From NCBI GenBank assembly GCA_918807975.1, contig OU964922.1:8879501-8943500 (forward strand): a DNA stretch of 64,000 nucleotides, in the 5' to 3' direction. Numbering within the stretch: the stretch's first letter is position 1; each line of letters starts with the position of its first letter. Under the pieces are notes generated by a model that did not search any database, was not told where the DNA came from, and saw only the letters and a list, made by a program, of their open reading frames with translations. Below are positions 13,401 through 22,623 of the stretch, piece by piece. This stretch comes from Aplidium turbinatum. Taxonomy: Eukaryota > Chordata > Ascidiacea > Aplousobranchia > Polyclinidae. The position numbers and the translations under genes are program-made.

Positions 13401-14393
13401 GCCTCATCAGTTCCTAATAAAAATGTAAAACAGTTCCATATATATAATACTGTACAAAAGCATGTGTTTTATAATTTCAAAAACCATTGAAAAGACAGCA
13501 CATATTACTCAATGAATGCACAACAAACTATCTGTCATTAGATAGTTGCATATGCTAGTATCATTTATCACCTGATCAATATATATTTAAAAAGTTCCAG
13601 TTTGATGATTAACATATCAACTTCTGCAGCATAAATGGTGGCAATCCACTCATTTTCAACACTAATTTCAAGCTTTACTGAATGACACACTTTAAATTTG
13701 ATACTTTAAAATTAATAAAAATAGATGTTGATCATATGAAAATGTGTACTTAATATACAAAGGTGTTGAACATGTGAAAAATGTTGAAAAGATGTAAGAT
13801 ATAATGCTTACATTTCCAAAATAAGTAAGGCTGTGGCTAAATTTACACTATATAGTGTAAGAATAGCCTCAATAGTGTTGCCAGATAAGGAATTCCTCCC
13901 TAATTTGAGCAAAGTTTAAAGCTGTTGAAAACAAAAACTTGTATTTGGAAATGTTGTTGGTCTTGGGCAAAGATCAAAACCCTAAACTTATTCCTAGCTC
14001 TAGCCCTTACCTTAACCCTTCCTAACTTTAATCCTAACTCTGGCAACACTTCATTGTGTAAAAATAGCCACTTCCAATAATAAAGATGTTAATAGAGTAG
14101 AATAGACTCAGAGTAGCAATCTGTGGGCTAGAAAACATACAACTAAAATAATTGATCATAGCAGAACACATTTTCTTGTCAAGATAAGATCGGCATCAAT
14201 AATTTTGGTTGGTTTTTGCAGTACGGTAGCCTATATAACATGTTGAATTAAAATATGATGAGTTTCATCACTCAATCATCAGCAATAACTTACCTGCTCC
14301 TTTCATAGCATTCCTGAGCAAGCTGGCGTCTCCACTGGGATTGAAATGCGTGGCAGCAATGATAGATCCATAGTAATTCGCTTGTCTAGCCAT
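1265..14393 (-). CDS. annexin family gene (partial, six coding exons)
   Basis: Calcium-dependent phospholipid-binding annexin, cytoplasmic and membrane-peripheral by family. Exons join as 14294-14393, 13319-13413, 4232-4366, 3026-3175, 1981-2151 and 1265-1453, giving 280 residues in one frame. All junctions are GT-AG and the phases agree (the first intron is phase 1, the rest phase 0). The protein starts MARQANYYGS, so the N-terminal tail is short with no extra domain. Four annexin repeats are visible, with type-II calcium loops GAGTDE, GLGTKE, KLGTDE and GAGTKD; the acidic partner follows about 40 residues on in repeats 1-3 (SELSG, GDTSG, SEFSG). The protein stops inside repeat 4 at ...VTRSE before a donor, so one last exon of about 37-40 residues is missing, presumably left of base 1. 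Intron 2 is about 9 kb and filled with transposons. The subtype cannot be named from this sequence. Confidence 0.93.
1981..2151 (-). CDS. annexin exon 5
   Basis: Fifty-seven codons, GSRDCSGKVN to IFIEYEK, phase 0 on both sides. It contains the repeat 3 calcium loop KLGTDE. The acceptor is TTTGCAG; the donor GTGCTT is weak but the reading frame leaves no alternative. Confidence 0.9.
3026..3175 (-). CDS. annexin exon 4
   Basis: Fifty codons, TLVEVLATSS to LIVSMNT, covering most of repeat 2 including its acidic GDTSGD cap. The acceptor is GTTTCAG and the donor GTGAGT. Confidence 0.92.
3535..3660. mobile_element. fragment related to the foldback insert at 47490-47658
   Basis: The stretch from TTGCGTTCTTCTGGTGACTA onward, then the word ACTAGGTTACC and a GTTTCG-type motif, matches one arm of the insertion at 47490-47658. 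It lies in annexin intron 4. It is probably a Penelope-like terminus, but no coding part is present, so the class is inferred. Confidence 0.5.
4232..4366 (-). CDS. annexin exon 3
   Basis: Forty-five codons, DLMKDLKSEL to GLGTKES, joining the end of repeat 1 (SELSG) to the calcium loop of repeat 2. The acceptor is GTGTGCAG and the donor GTAAGC. Confidence 0.93.
4751..4806. repeat. 56-bp perfect palindrome
   Basis: TGTCATTTTTACATTG... reads identically on both strands around a central CTGCAG. It belongs to the CATAGGCGCC element; in the second copy each of the two equivalents has diverged slightly. Confidence 0.9.
5092..5308. mobile_element. foldback MITE, MULE-like, copy 1
   Basis: Two long near-perfect inverted arms (containing ATTGAATTGAGTCCTGTC) meet at a G-rich/C-rich centre. 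The ends are GG...CC. The flanks GGTACAAAC (5083-5091) and GGCACAAAC (5309-5317) give a 9-bp duplication, typical of Mutator-like elements; an 11-bp reading is also possible. The sister element at 9381-10814 shows the unoccupied site. Confidence 0.8.
5587..5796. mobile_element. foldback MITE, MULE-like, copy 2
   Basis: Same family as 5092-5308, with the same inverted arms and a centre of long G and C runs. The target duplication ATTTTTCAA is exact (5578-5586 and 5797-5805). The empty site is present in the related element near 10340. Confidence 0.82.
6992..7278. mobile_element. TIR MITE with TA target site and ATAAGGCGCAC repeats
   Basis: Perfect inverted ends CCGTATTTTACGGACCATAA are flanked by TA at 6990-6991 and 7279-7280, as in Tc1/mariner-type insertion. 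The word ATAAGGCGCACCGGACTAT recurs internally in tandem. No coding sequence. It is nested in transposon A. Confidence 0.82.
7538..8766 (-). pseudogene. C-terminal part of an unclassified transposase (transposon A)
   Basis: One reading frame runs across this interval with in-frame stops at 8009-8011 and a tandem pair near 7825. The upper part starts SKSTLPKPTILSSID and includes LPVHNLGEERSVG, PPGPFTTSEEVSANL and SIFRLKRDYRNSRLEDYANN. The lower part has YQVGEFVAAIW, then HWYLANIVEVVNDDALL and ISPENPELLVTDTF, which looks like a small beta-rich, tudor-like fold. I recall similar uncharacterised metazoan proteins but cannot name a family. The upstream end is cut by the LINE insertion, so the N-terminal half is absent. 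Its place between the long inverted ends suggests it belongs to the element's transposase. Confidence 0.6.
9381..10814. mobile_element. CATAGGCGCC-ended DNA transposon, copy 2
   Basis: Same ends as copy 1, flanked by an exact 8-bp duplication ATTGTTGG (9373-9380 and 10815-10822). It lies inside the family A LINE fragment. It lacks the two foldback insertions of copy 1, so it shows their empty sites, but carries a 167-bp internal tandem duplication starting at 9557 and 9724. Confidence 0.88.
9557..9886. repeat. 167-bp tandem duplication inside a transposon
   Basis: Two successive copies of a unit beginning AGTAGCGATG, offset by 167 bp, each containing a near-palindrome centred on CTGCAG. They differ at only a few bases. 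The duplication is absent from the related element at 4545-6268, so it arose in this copy. Confidence 0.8.
12080..12894 (-). mobile_element. pogo/Tigger-like composite with HTH remnant
   Basis: The tip AGGCAAACC followed by GGGCGTGTTGTCACA appears inverted at 12080, 12362 and 12894, each next to TA. The piece 12080-12362 is a complete short MITE with long inverted arms. The rest (12365-12894) holds, on the minus strand near 12415-12525, a helix-turn-helix reading GHSLREAEAKFGINYRTLGR followed by YVKASKQDPKQLL, which is the psq/CENP-B type DNA-binding domain of pogo-superfamily transposases. No DDE catalytic domain is seen. Confidence 0.68.
13319..13413 (-). CDS. annexin exon 2
   Basis: Thirty-two codons, GTDEATIIKI to HRDYQR, entering in phase 1 and leaving in phase 0. 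It holds the first calcium loop (GAGTDE, completed by the end of exon 1). The donor is GTAGGT. Confidence 0.93.
13832..14076. mobile_element. probable short TIR element
   Basis: Inverted ends GTGGCTAAATTTACAC and the complement of GTGGCTATTTTTACAC are followed inward by inverted GTGTTGCCAGA. The centre carries degenerate CCCTAAC words. No clear target duplication, so the boundaries are approximate. It sits in annexin intron 1. Confidence 0.5.
14294..14393 (-). CDS. annexin exon 1 (start codon)
   Basis: Starts at ATG 14393-14391 with MARQANYYGSIIAATHF and leaves in phase 1 at a strong donor (CAG/GTAAGT). The residues before the first repeat are few, as in short-tailed annexins. Any 5' untranslated exon and the promoter must lie above 14394 and were not identified. 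Confidence 0.9.
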
Positions 14394-16156
14394 TTTAAAC
14401 ACACTAAGATCTATGGGAAACTAAACTAGAAAACTACTAACTAAACAGTAAGTTAAATGAAACAGAGATTGTTATTGAGATGTGCTACTTAATGACACAC
14501 TTAGAATAGATTATTTAAAAAAAGATATGGCTATATTTAGCCATTGTTATGCATGTAACAATTAGTAAGTGGGACTTTTGGAAACCCTTGTCTTGAACAA
14601 TTGCGCTCAAATCTGGCTCATATTATATTGCTGTCAATCAGAACTGCGATCAGCGACTTCGGCTTTTTTAAAAATTTTCTCTCGATCTTTTCAGGGTACG
14701 AACTGACTGTACGAATGAGTTCAAGGTACGAACTAGGTTGCACCCATTCCAAATTCCAATTTCCAGCGCTGCTGCAGTCACGGCGACCAGGCGACGCCAG
14801 TGACACCGCGTGTCGTAATTCTTTTCTAATCAATCCACAAGGGGTCTCGGATACATTGGAGCAGATGCAATGCGCTCTTTCGGTTTCGCAAGAAATAGGC
14901 CTTTAGTCTATTTGATGTTTTATGAAAAAGTTAAACCATAGCATTCGAATAAGTTCCCGCGCTTTTCAAAGTAAGCAGCAAAATTTCTCTCTCCAGGCCC
15001 AAATCAAAAAATGGACTCATAAAAAAAAAATTAAGGCCTGGAGAAAAGCTAATTATAAAAGAAACAAGAAGAAAATTTGATTGTAGTCATATCAGCACCA
15101 AAATAATCAAAATCAACCAGGAAGTTGCGGAGATAATTAAACTTGAAAACACCTTCAGTTAGGCTAACTAACAAGTCAGCAGTCATTGTTTGTTTTGCAT
15201 TTACGAAGATAAATCACTGCTGCCAGTGAAATCACCAAGTTTAGAAGACAAAGCATTAAAGCAAAGTAAGTTAAAAGGACTCAGTTTGACATTCTTTACA
15301 TTTTCTCAATCGAGCCATTATTTTTCACCCAACCGTAAGTAGGCCTAACCTTCAACCCAACCAAGACCAATTTCAGCACAAGCTCAACCATCAACACCAA
15401 AGAAGTTCATTTATTGGAAACAAATCAAATTTCAGAAGAAAAGAAAAAATATCAAATCTGGACAGTTAATTATTGTACGTTACCACTCCATTTTTTGTTT
15501 AATTTTAGTTTGTTATTCTATTAATTTGTAGTTCTGCACAATTTTGAAGTAACCAGCTAGGTCAAGACTGCCGAATATTTTTTTTTCTAAGTTTCATACT
15601 TTGTGACGTAATAATAATATTTTTGAAATCTTTACCTATTCCTACATTGATCGATATCATAAACCGACTAAATTAGGCTACGTCTACGTAATCCTCGCCA
15701 GGCTTAATTATCTTTTTGAGCTGCATATTTTTAATCAGGTATCATTTTAACTCAATTCATTCGATTTTATATCACTGCTTGACGCAATTTTGCCCTGAGT
15801 TACCTTTCATCAACTAAAATAAGTATCGTAATTTAATTTAGTTCCTAGTTTCAAATTTAAATTATTACTTGCAGTGCCTAGTCAATTTCCAAAATCCTTG
15901 CTAAATTAAATATTTCATAACTCAATAATAGTGTTTTGTTTATTTTCCAAAGTATTTCTCGCATGCTCACACCACTTAAACCAGACCTGTTTTTTGTTCT
16001 TTTTCGACGCTTATTGGCCGCCGTCCTATTTTGTTACACAAAAGTGGATTCTTTGATTATCCTGACTACAAGTTATAAATGCAGGTGTTGGTGATTTTTC
16101 TTTTTATCTGTTTTGTTGCAAAGTCATTTTGTAACCTTTCGTGTCCTGCGTCATTG
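14394..16156. other. no gene supported; region upstream of annexin
   Basis: AT-rich DNA. A small inverted pair CTCCAGGCC/GGCCTGGAG spans about 14994-15044. Open frames here are short and lack protein-like composition. The annexin promoter is expected in this stretch but no diagnostic element was found. The last 200 bp may be the 5' end of the LINE that resumes at 17404. Confidence 0.4.
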
Positions 16157-17403
16157 CCCAGCCAGCAAGCCCATATGGGCCCCATATACTATTTTAATGG
16201 GCTTGTGGGCATGTGGGTTTTATGTGGGTTTTTTTGTTTTTGCCATATGCGCCCAATATGGGCTTTCTTGCAGAATGTGTTGCTAAATGACAAGGTGGAA
16301 TATAAACCTTCCAATCTTCAAATGCGTGATCATATAAATGCATTTTAAGAAATTTAGCCACATAAAATTATTGATCATGGGCTAAGCATGAAATATTGAT
16401 GGGCTTCCCACTTTGTTTATGGGCAGACCATGGGCTGCCCACTTTGTTTATGGGCAGACCATGGGCTGCCCACATTTTTTATGGGCAGAACATGGGCAGC
16501 CCACATTTTTTATGGGCAGATCATGGGCTACCCACATTTTTCATGGGCAGGCCATGGGCTGCCCACATTTTTTATGGGCAGACCATGGGCTGCCCACATT
16601 TTTTATGGGCAGACCATGGGCTACCCACATTTTTCATGGGCAGGCCATGGGCTGCCCACATTTTTTATGGGCAGACCATGGACTGCCCACATTTTTTATG
16701 GGCAGACCATGGGCTACCCACACAGTGATTCAAAGGTTTGTGGGCAACCCATACTAATATGATATACACCTCGATCAGCATTTGTCTAGACTTTGAGATT
16801 TTTTAGTTGTCTCAAACGACTTTTGTTGATCTTTTAAACAAACACAAAATGAAATTGAACAAGCAAAATTACTGGAGGCACCTTGCTATGCATTGCGCAA
16901 AGCTCACTGCTTGCAGTTGGAGCACTTTGGCAAGGTTAGCAGTAGTACTATTTTTTGTGCTTACGTACCACAAATAGGAAAATGTCACATGGAGCTATAT
17001 ACCTACTCGTGCGTTGTTGATCAAAATAAAACACATCGTGTGCACTGTCTGCAGTTGACGCTCTTGGCTTACGCCGATTGAGCACTTTACTGGGGGCACC
17101 TTGCTATGCATTGCGCAAAGTTCACTGCTTGCAGTTTGGCACTTTGGCATCTGTCTGCAGTTATATACCTAATATACATATGGGCAGCCTGTATTAGATT
17201 TATGGGTTACATATGGGCAGCCCATGTTAGATTTGTGGGTTGAGTGTGAGCAACCCATAAATGAATATGGGCAGCCTATATGGGGGCAATGTGATGCCCG
17301 CGGACACAATGTGTATGGGCCCCATATGGGCATCTCACATGGGGCCCGTACATCAGCCCATATGGGTCCCCATGTGGGGCCCATATAGGCTTGCTGGCTG
17401 GGT
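16157..17403. mobile_element. TIR element with GCCAGCAAGCCCATATGGG ends
   Basis: Inverted ends read CCCAGCCAGCAAGCC and, rightward, GGCTTGCTGGCTGGG, extending inward as alternating ATGGGCCCCATAT words. The core contains a ten-copy 31-bp tandem repeat. No transposase. The target duplication could not be fixed. It appears to sit at the 5' side of the LINE that follows. Confidence 0.65.
16400..16722. repeat. 31-bp palindromic minisatellite, about ten copies
   Basis: Each unit contains TGGGCAGACCATGG followed by GCTGCCCA, so every repeat is itself a near-palindrome centred on CCATGG. Because 31 is not a multiple of three, all three forward frames stay open and yield the same repetitive peptide (HFLWADHGLPTFFMGRPW); these are not genes. 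Confidence 0.9.
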
Positions 17404-17443
17404 GGTTGTGTATTCATCTGTTGGTCATACTTTGTTTGTTGCA

Positions 17444-17856
17444 ATGTCTGCGGATTGTAAAAACTTGTATTCAAAAAACTCCTTCTCTTTAACTAACAAT
17501 ATTAATAGGAACCAGCTATCGATTTTACATGTAAACATGAGAAGCCTAGTTGGCAACTTTGAAAAATTAGAATCACTACTTGTCGAAATGCAAGAAGCAC
17601 CGGACCTTATTGCTGTGTCAGAAACCTGGCTGAATGAAAATCGATTGCAATTTGTTAGTTTGCAAGGCTATAATTTTGTCCACTTTAATAACAAACGAAC
17701 TGATGCTAAAATACAAGCAGGCGGTGTCGGGCTATACGTAAGCAGTTCAATAAAGTATAATCAAATTAATAATTTAAGTTTAAACTTACAGGAATGTGAA
17801 GATCTCTGGGTGGATATTACTTTATCAAACAGTAGACAATGCACAGTTGGTGTAGT
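17444..17856 (+). CDS. LINE endonuclease domain, N-terminal part
   Basis: Begins MSADCKNLYSKNSF and shows APE-type endonuclease landmarks: LSILHVNMRSL (the nucleic-acid end motif with Asn), PDLIAVSETWL (Glu catalytic block) and GGVGLYVSSS. It continues after the hAT insertion as YRHPQNK, YICGDFNIDI, STLIDHVYSN and SDHFPIVV. The metal-binding and catalytic positions visible look preserved. Confidence 0.82.
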
Positions 17857-19514
17857 CAGGGCCGGATTAAGACGAAACTGGGCCTGATGCTGCAGCGCAA
17901 AAACAGGCCTATTTTTTCTAGGCATTGGTACATATGCATTCGACACTCTGACTCCACCGTACACGCGTAATCAGACCGACCAAAGAGCCTTTATTGCTTT
18001 CGACGCAGTCAGCCAAATTTTAATGAACATGAACAATAATAACGACGTGTTATCGTAAAAACTCGAGAGTAACATCAGGCTATGTAACACCAACACAATT
18101 CAATACCAATATTGCCTGAAAAGCGGAGTTAATGAAGAAAAGGCTAATCCAGATCAACTTAACGTTGGCATATTGTCAATGCTGCGCTAGTGCTGCTTAC
18201 TTATACTACTGTTTTTCGAGCCTTAGCAAGCGCGAAATCTTCGATCATGTCAGTGCAGTCAAGGCTGCTCAGCACCTCATGTTCAATGCTCATAAGCGCC
18301 AGCATGTTTAGCCTTTCCTCCCTCATCGAGGACCGCAGCTCTCCTTTGACTATTCCCAGTTTTGAGAAGCTCCGCTCGCCGGAGGCATTAGACACCATCA
18401 AGCACAGATAGATGCGCAAAGCAATCTCGACGTTTGGAAATGTTTGAGAAAGGTTCAACGACGACAAAAGCTTGTACATGGTAAGCTCTGCTGACTCGTT
18501 CACACTCACCGATTTCTGGGTGCGCATAAATGCAGCAAACTGTATGAGCTCAGCCACCAGCGTGTCTTCCAAGTCATCTGGATACGAGGAAACGAGATTT
18601 TGAGCTTTATTCTCGATCTGCTTTATGCTCAATGACGTTAGCTCCGAAAAAAATCCGAATGTTGTAGATATATCCTCATACGCCTTAACAAGAAGGAAAA
18701 AACTAAGACTTTTGAAACAAATAATTCTCAAAATGGAAATGAACCAAGTATCAGTAGGTGCAAATGTAAACTACGAAAAGGGCATATGCAGATAAGTTGA
18801 GTGTCACAGAGGGAAGTAAGAAACGAAAAGGGGAATTTGTCAGGCAATACAATAAAAATATAAAAAAATCTAAAAAACCACAATAAAAATACTTGGAGCT
18901 TGGTTTTACAATAGTTCCGGGTAGTGAACAATCGTCACGGCCCTAATGTTTGGTGTGCTCCCAAATTCTGCCAAATGACGTTATGAAACCTTCTAAAGTT
19001 GTTCGTCACTTTCATTCAAAGCACAACAATCTTGAAGGCAAGCCACTTGAATATTTTGGACGAATATTCTCTGATATGAACGATTAAAAAAAGCAAATGA
19101 AAAGATGACGACTACCGAAAAATCCTTTCTTCATGAATCCTATCTAGTTTCTCTACGAATAGTTAAAACCAAAAAAAGCATACACGATTGGGGAAGAGTT
19201 AATAAAGCCGTGCATCTTATCTGCGGCTGAAGTAATGAAGGGCCCTGAAACAGCTCGAAAAGTGTTATAATTTTTCATCTTAAATAAGTAGTCTATGCCA
19301 AAATCTTGCTTTATCTTACGTGCCTAGGCGTAACACTGTGCCTAGGCGTGCGAAAGTCGGACTACAAATTTCATAATAAGAATTATTTGTGGGTTAATTA
19401 AGCAAAGGAAAACTGTTCAGCGTCCGGAAAATTCACGTCTGTTTTCGTCTGGGCCTATTTCAGGAATGGGCCTAATGCTGCAGCATCAATAGCATCCACC
19501 TTAATCCTGCACTG
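17857..19514 (-). mobile_element. hAT transposon inside the LINE
   Basis: Tips CAGGGCCGGATTAAG and the complement of CAGTGCAGGATTAAGG, flanked by the exact 8-bp duplication GGTGTAGT (17849-17856 and 19515-19522). Subterminal GCTGCAGC words are also inverted. It encodes a C-terminal hAT transposase piece on the minus strand (18201-18731). It splits the LINE endonuclease. Confidence 0.9.
18201..18731 (-). pseudogene. hAT transposase, C-terminal dimerisation domain
   Basis: The frame reads ELTSLSIKQIENKAQNLV, then YPDDLEDTLVAELIQF, FPNVEIALRIYLCLMVSNAS, GERSFSKLGIVKGELRSSM and RLNMLALMSIE. The block with GERSFSKL followed by R-x-S-M is the hAT C-terminal dimerisation region, of the zinc-finger MYM type 1-like group. 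The catalytic part and BED finger are not present in the 1.66-kb element, so it is an internally deleted copy. Confidence 0.85.
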
Positions 19515-19583
19515 GGTGTAGTATACAGGCATCCCCAAAATAAGCTAATTGAGTTTTAAAACAAATTCTGTGAGTGCATTGAT

Positions 19584-22046
19584 TTGTTAAACAATTTCAA
19601 AAAGGAATATTACATATGTGGTGATTTCAATATTGATATTCTAGCCAAGACAAAAAATTCTGCTGTAAAAAATTACTGTGATGCATTTCTCTCTTTAGGC
19701 TGCAATCAATTAGTACAATCCCCAACCCGTGTAACTTCCACAAGTTCAACTTTAATCGATCATGTATACAGCAATGACCAAACTAATAAAATTCAATGCC
19801 ATGTTCTTATACATGATGTTTCTGATCACTTTCCGATTGTAGTTGTGATAAACTCTATAAAACCAAAACAAGAAAAGTACACACAAAAAATAAGGAATAT
19901 GAAAAACTTTGTTGCTGATAAATTCGTTTGTGACCTGGAAAATAGCTTGACCAACCAATACACAGAAAGGAATGATTCAGTTCATAACAAATTCAATCAT
20001 TTCATCGACACTTTTAATGAAACTTTAAACAAGCATGCGCCTTTACGATTATTGTCTCGAAGAGAAAGAAAACTCATGACCAAACCATGGCTAACAAAAG
20101 GAATTTTGAACTCCATCAAAACTAAAAACAGACTATATCACTTAAAAATTAAAGACCCAACAAACACTTCTGCACAAGCAACATACAAAAAGTACAGAAA
20201 TGTACTTACTCATACCAAAGAGCAAGCAAAAAAAATGCATTACAGTTTTCTTATTACGCAAAGCAAGCACAACACTGGAAAAATATGGAAAACCATAAAT
20301 GACATCATCAGGTACAAACATAAGCACACAGCTCACATACCAGAAGAAATAATTAGCACTGACAATGAAAAAATATCTGACCCTGCACAAATAAGTAACT
20401 GTTTTAATGATTATTTCACAGACATTGGACCTTCCATGGCATCTAAAATCCCTCTGCCGTCTCCTGGCTCATTACTGAAATTGCAAAGTGTTCCATTCTC
20501 CTTTTTCCTAAAACCTGTCACTCAAGAAGAAGTATTAAAACATCTTAATAATCTTTCTGTCTCTAAAAGTACAGGACACGATGGAATACCTATAAAATTT
20601 GTCAAACTATCCTCACCAATAATCGCCCCTTTCCTCACCAACTTATTCAATGAGTGTATCGATAAAGGTGTATATCCTGATGTACTAAAGGTAGCTCAAG
20701 TTACCCCAATCTTCAAAAGTGGTTCCAGGAAAAATTGTTCCAACTACAGGCCCATATCACTATTGTCCCCTTTCACCAAAATATTCGAAAAATGCCTGTA
20801 TGAACAAATGTACAATTATCTAACAAAAAAAGACCTGATCACACCACATCAGTATGGATTTAGACCACAATATTCCACTTCGTTAGCTGTGTCAAACGTT
20901 TGTGATAACATCTTAACTAACCTAGATAATAAAAATACAACTTGCTCTGTATTTCTTGATTTAGCTAAAGCCTTCGACACAGTTGATCACACTATTCTCA
21001 TACAGAAACTGCAAACATATGGTTTTCGAGGCCTTCCATCACAATTGTTAAAAAGCTATATCAGCAATCGTCTACAGCACACGGTCGTCAATGGAATCTC
21101 TTCAAACTCAAGACAGGTTACCTGCGGTGTGCCCCAAGGATCGACATTGGGACCCCTTCTTTTCTTACTTTATATAAATGACTTACCAAATTCAACAAAC
21201 ATGAATGTTAAACTATTTGCTGACGACACCAATCTTACCATGAGCGACAAATGTGAAATAAATTTGCAGAACAATGTGAATGCCGAAATGCAAAAAGTTT
21301 ACAACTGGTTGAAGCTTAATAGATTATCGTTAAATTTCTCAAAAACTGAATACATGCTAATAACAAATAAAAAACACATAACAAATTTTAACATTAACAT
21401 TGGTAACACAAGCATTCAACAAAAAGACCAAATAAAATACCTTGGCGTTTACATAGATAACAAATTAACATGGAAATATCACATAGATAAAATTTGTGGA
21501 AAAGTAGCAAAAGGTTCATGGGCGTTGCTTAAACTCAGAAATTATGTCAACACAGACACTTTAAAAGATGTGTATCACGCTTTGATTTACTGTCATTTGC
21601 AATATTGTATTTCAAGTTGGGGAAAGGCCTGTGACAGTGCACTGGATCCTTTAATAAAATTACAAAAAAAGGTTATAAGAATAATTACGAAACAAAATTA
21701 CTATGCTCACACTAATTTTTTATTTTTCAAAATGAACATCTTGAAACTAAAAGACATACATAACATTGAAATAAAAAAACATATGTACAAAGTTCATATG
21801 AATCAGTATCCGTCTACGTATTGTGATTTATTTACAAATGCTTCATCTATTCATCAGCATAACACAAGATATCAAACAAGCAACTATTTTATCAATAGAT
21901 CTAACACAGAATATGGCAAAAAGTCCATGCAGGTATTGGGACCAATGCTCTGGTCAGAGGTTCCAAGTAGCCTAAAAAACTTATCATTTCATTGTTTCAA
22001 AAAAGAGATCAAAACGTTAATTTTACAAAGCTACAGTGCATCGTAA
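19584..22046 (+). CDS. LINE endonuclease end plus reverse transcriptase
   Basis: An 820-codon open stretch. Residues about 10-90 finish the endonuclease (GDFNIDIL, DHVYSND, SDHFPIVV). The RT runs from roughly residue 320 (VSKSTGHDGIPIKF) through PIFKSGSR, NYRPISLLSPF, QYGFRP, motif A FLDLAKAFDTVDH, motif B GVPQGSTLGPLLFLLYINDL, motif C LFADDT and KYLGVYID. The catalytic Asp residues of motifs A and C are intact. The C-terminal tail resembles CR1/L2-type LINEs. The true start is upstream at 17444; this piece begins after the lone in-frame stop. Confidence 0.92.
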   Translation: MLNNFKKEYYICGDFNIDILAKTKNSAVKNYCDAFLSLGCNQLVQSPTRVTSTSSTLIDHVYSNDQTNKIQCHVLIHDVSDHFPIVVVINSIKPKQEKYTQKIRNMKNFVADKFVCDLENSLTNQYTERNDSVHNKFNHFIDTFNETLNKHAPLRLLSRRERKLMTKPWLTKGILNSIKTKNRLYHLKIKDPTNTSAQATYKKYRNVLTHTKEQAKKMHYSFLITQSKHNTGKIWKTINDIIRYKHKHTAHIPEEIISTDNEKISDPAQISNCFNDYFTDIGPSMASKIPLPSPGSLLKLQSVPFSFFLKPVTQEEVLKHLNNLSVSKSTGHDGIPIKFVKLSSPIIAPFLTNLFNECIDKGVYPDVLKVAQVTPIFKSGSRKNCSNYRPISLLSPFTKIFEKCLYEQMYNYLTKKDLITPHQYGFRPQYSTSLAVSNVCDNILTNLDNKNTTCSVFLDLAKAFDTVDHTILIQKLQTYGFRGLPSQLLKSYISNRLQHTVVNGISSNSRQVTCGVPQGSTLGPLLFLLYINDLPNSTNMNVKLFADDTNLTMSDKCEINLQNNVNAEMQKVYNWLKLNRLSLNFSKTEYMLITNKKHITNFNINIGNTSIQQKDQIKYLGVYIDNKLTWKYHIDKICGKVAKGSWALLKLRNYVNTDTLKDVYHALIYCHLQYCISSWGKACDSALDPLIKLQKKVIRIITKQNYYAHTNFLFFKMNILKLKDIHNIEIKKHMYKVHMNQYPSTYCDLFTNASSIHQHNTRYQTSNYFINRSNTEYGKKSMQVLGPMLWSEVPSSLKNLSFHCFKKEIKTLILQSYSAS

Positions 22047-22420
22047 GTGATATGTTATGAAAACCAACTTGTCAGTTTCTTCGGAAACTTGATTATTCTC
22101 TGCTTGCTTCATGGAATTTTGTGTTTAGGCCTACGTTATCATCAATATGTTTGTTTTTTTTTTTTTGTTTTTTTTTTTCTGCGTATGTTGTTTTTGAAGC
22201 GCGGGAACGTTTCAACGTTTTATTTTTTCTCTTGTAAGCTTACTTTAAATGGCAAAATCGTAATTTCCGTAGGGTGGCAATTGACAAGTAGACCGTATGG
22301 TCGTCTCGTTGTCTCCCTGTCGGTATGGGAACTTGTGTAACTTTTGTATTGTGTGTATTGCATATTTCAAACATGTACCTATGTTCCTGTTACTGACAAA
22401 TAAAACATTGATTGATTGAA

Positions 22421-22623
22421 CCAACAGCTAATTTAAAACGTTTTTGTGCTATGTGTTTTCGTTCAATAGGCTATCTAATATCTATAGCCAGATAACTCAA
22501 TAGGATAAGCGCGTGACTAACGGAACAAAAAAACGATAAGATAAACAACTGCTTCAGTATGGTTAGAATATGGCTCCGCTTGCAGGTTGAGTATCGTATT
22601 TCAAGGATAACTCTTTGTTCAAT
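22421..22623. other. spacer between LINE and transposon B
   Basis: About 200 bp of AT-rich sequence without recognisable features, ending in GTTCAAT (22617-22623), the left half of the target duplication of transposon B. Confidence 0.4.

Larger units (their letters stand above)
17404..22420 (+). mobile_element. near-complete CR1/L2-like LINE interrupted by a hAT
   Basis: Endonuclease and reverse transcriptase of one non-LTR element. With the hAT at 17857-19514 and one copy of its 8-bp duplication removed, the frame passes smoothly through TVGVVYRHP and continues to the stop at 22046, with a single in-frame stop at 19557-19559. The ORF would be 978 residues from the ATG at 17444. The 3' end has AATAAA and a short ATTGATTG tail at about 22400-22420. 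The 5' boundary is uncertain because the TIR element abuts it. Confidence 0.85.

Noticed and set aside
13980-14045. Telomere-like CCCTAAC words
   Set aside because: Irregular and few, inside a probable MITE; not a telomeric array.
14601-14906. 101-codon plus ORF upstream of annexin
   Set aside because: No recognisable domain, no splice context, and no other support.
16396-16762. Three overlapping forward ORFs of 110-114 codons
   Set aside because: They are the same 31-bp repeat read in three frames; the length arises because 31 is not divisible by 3.
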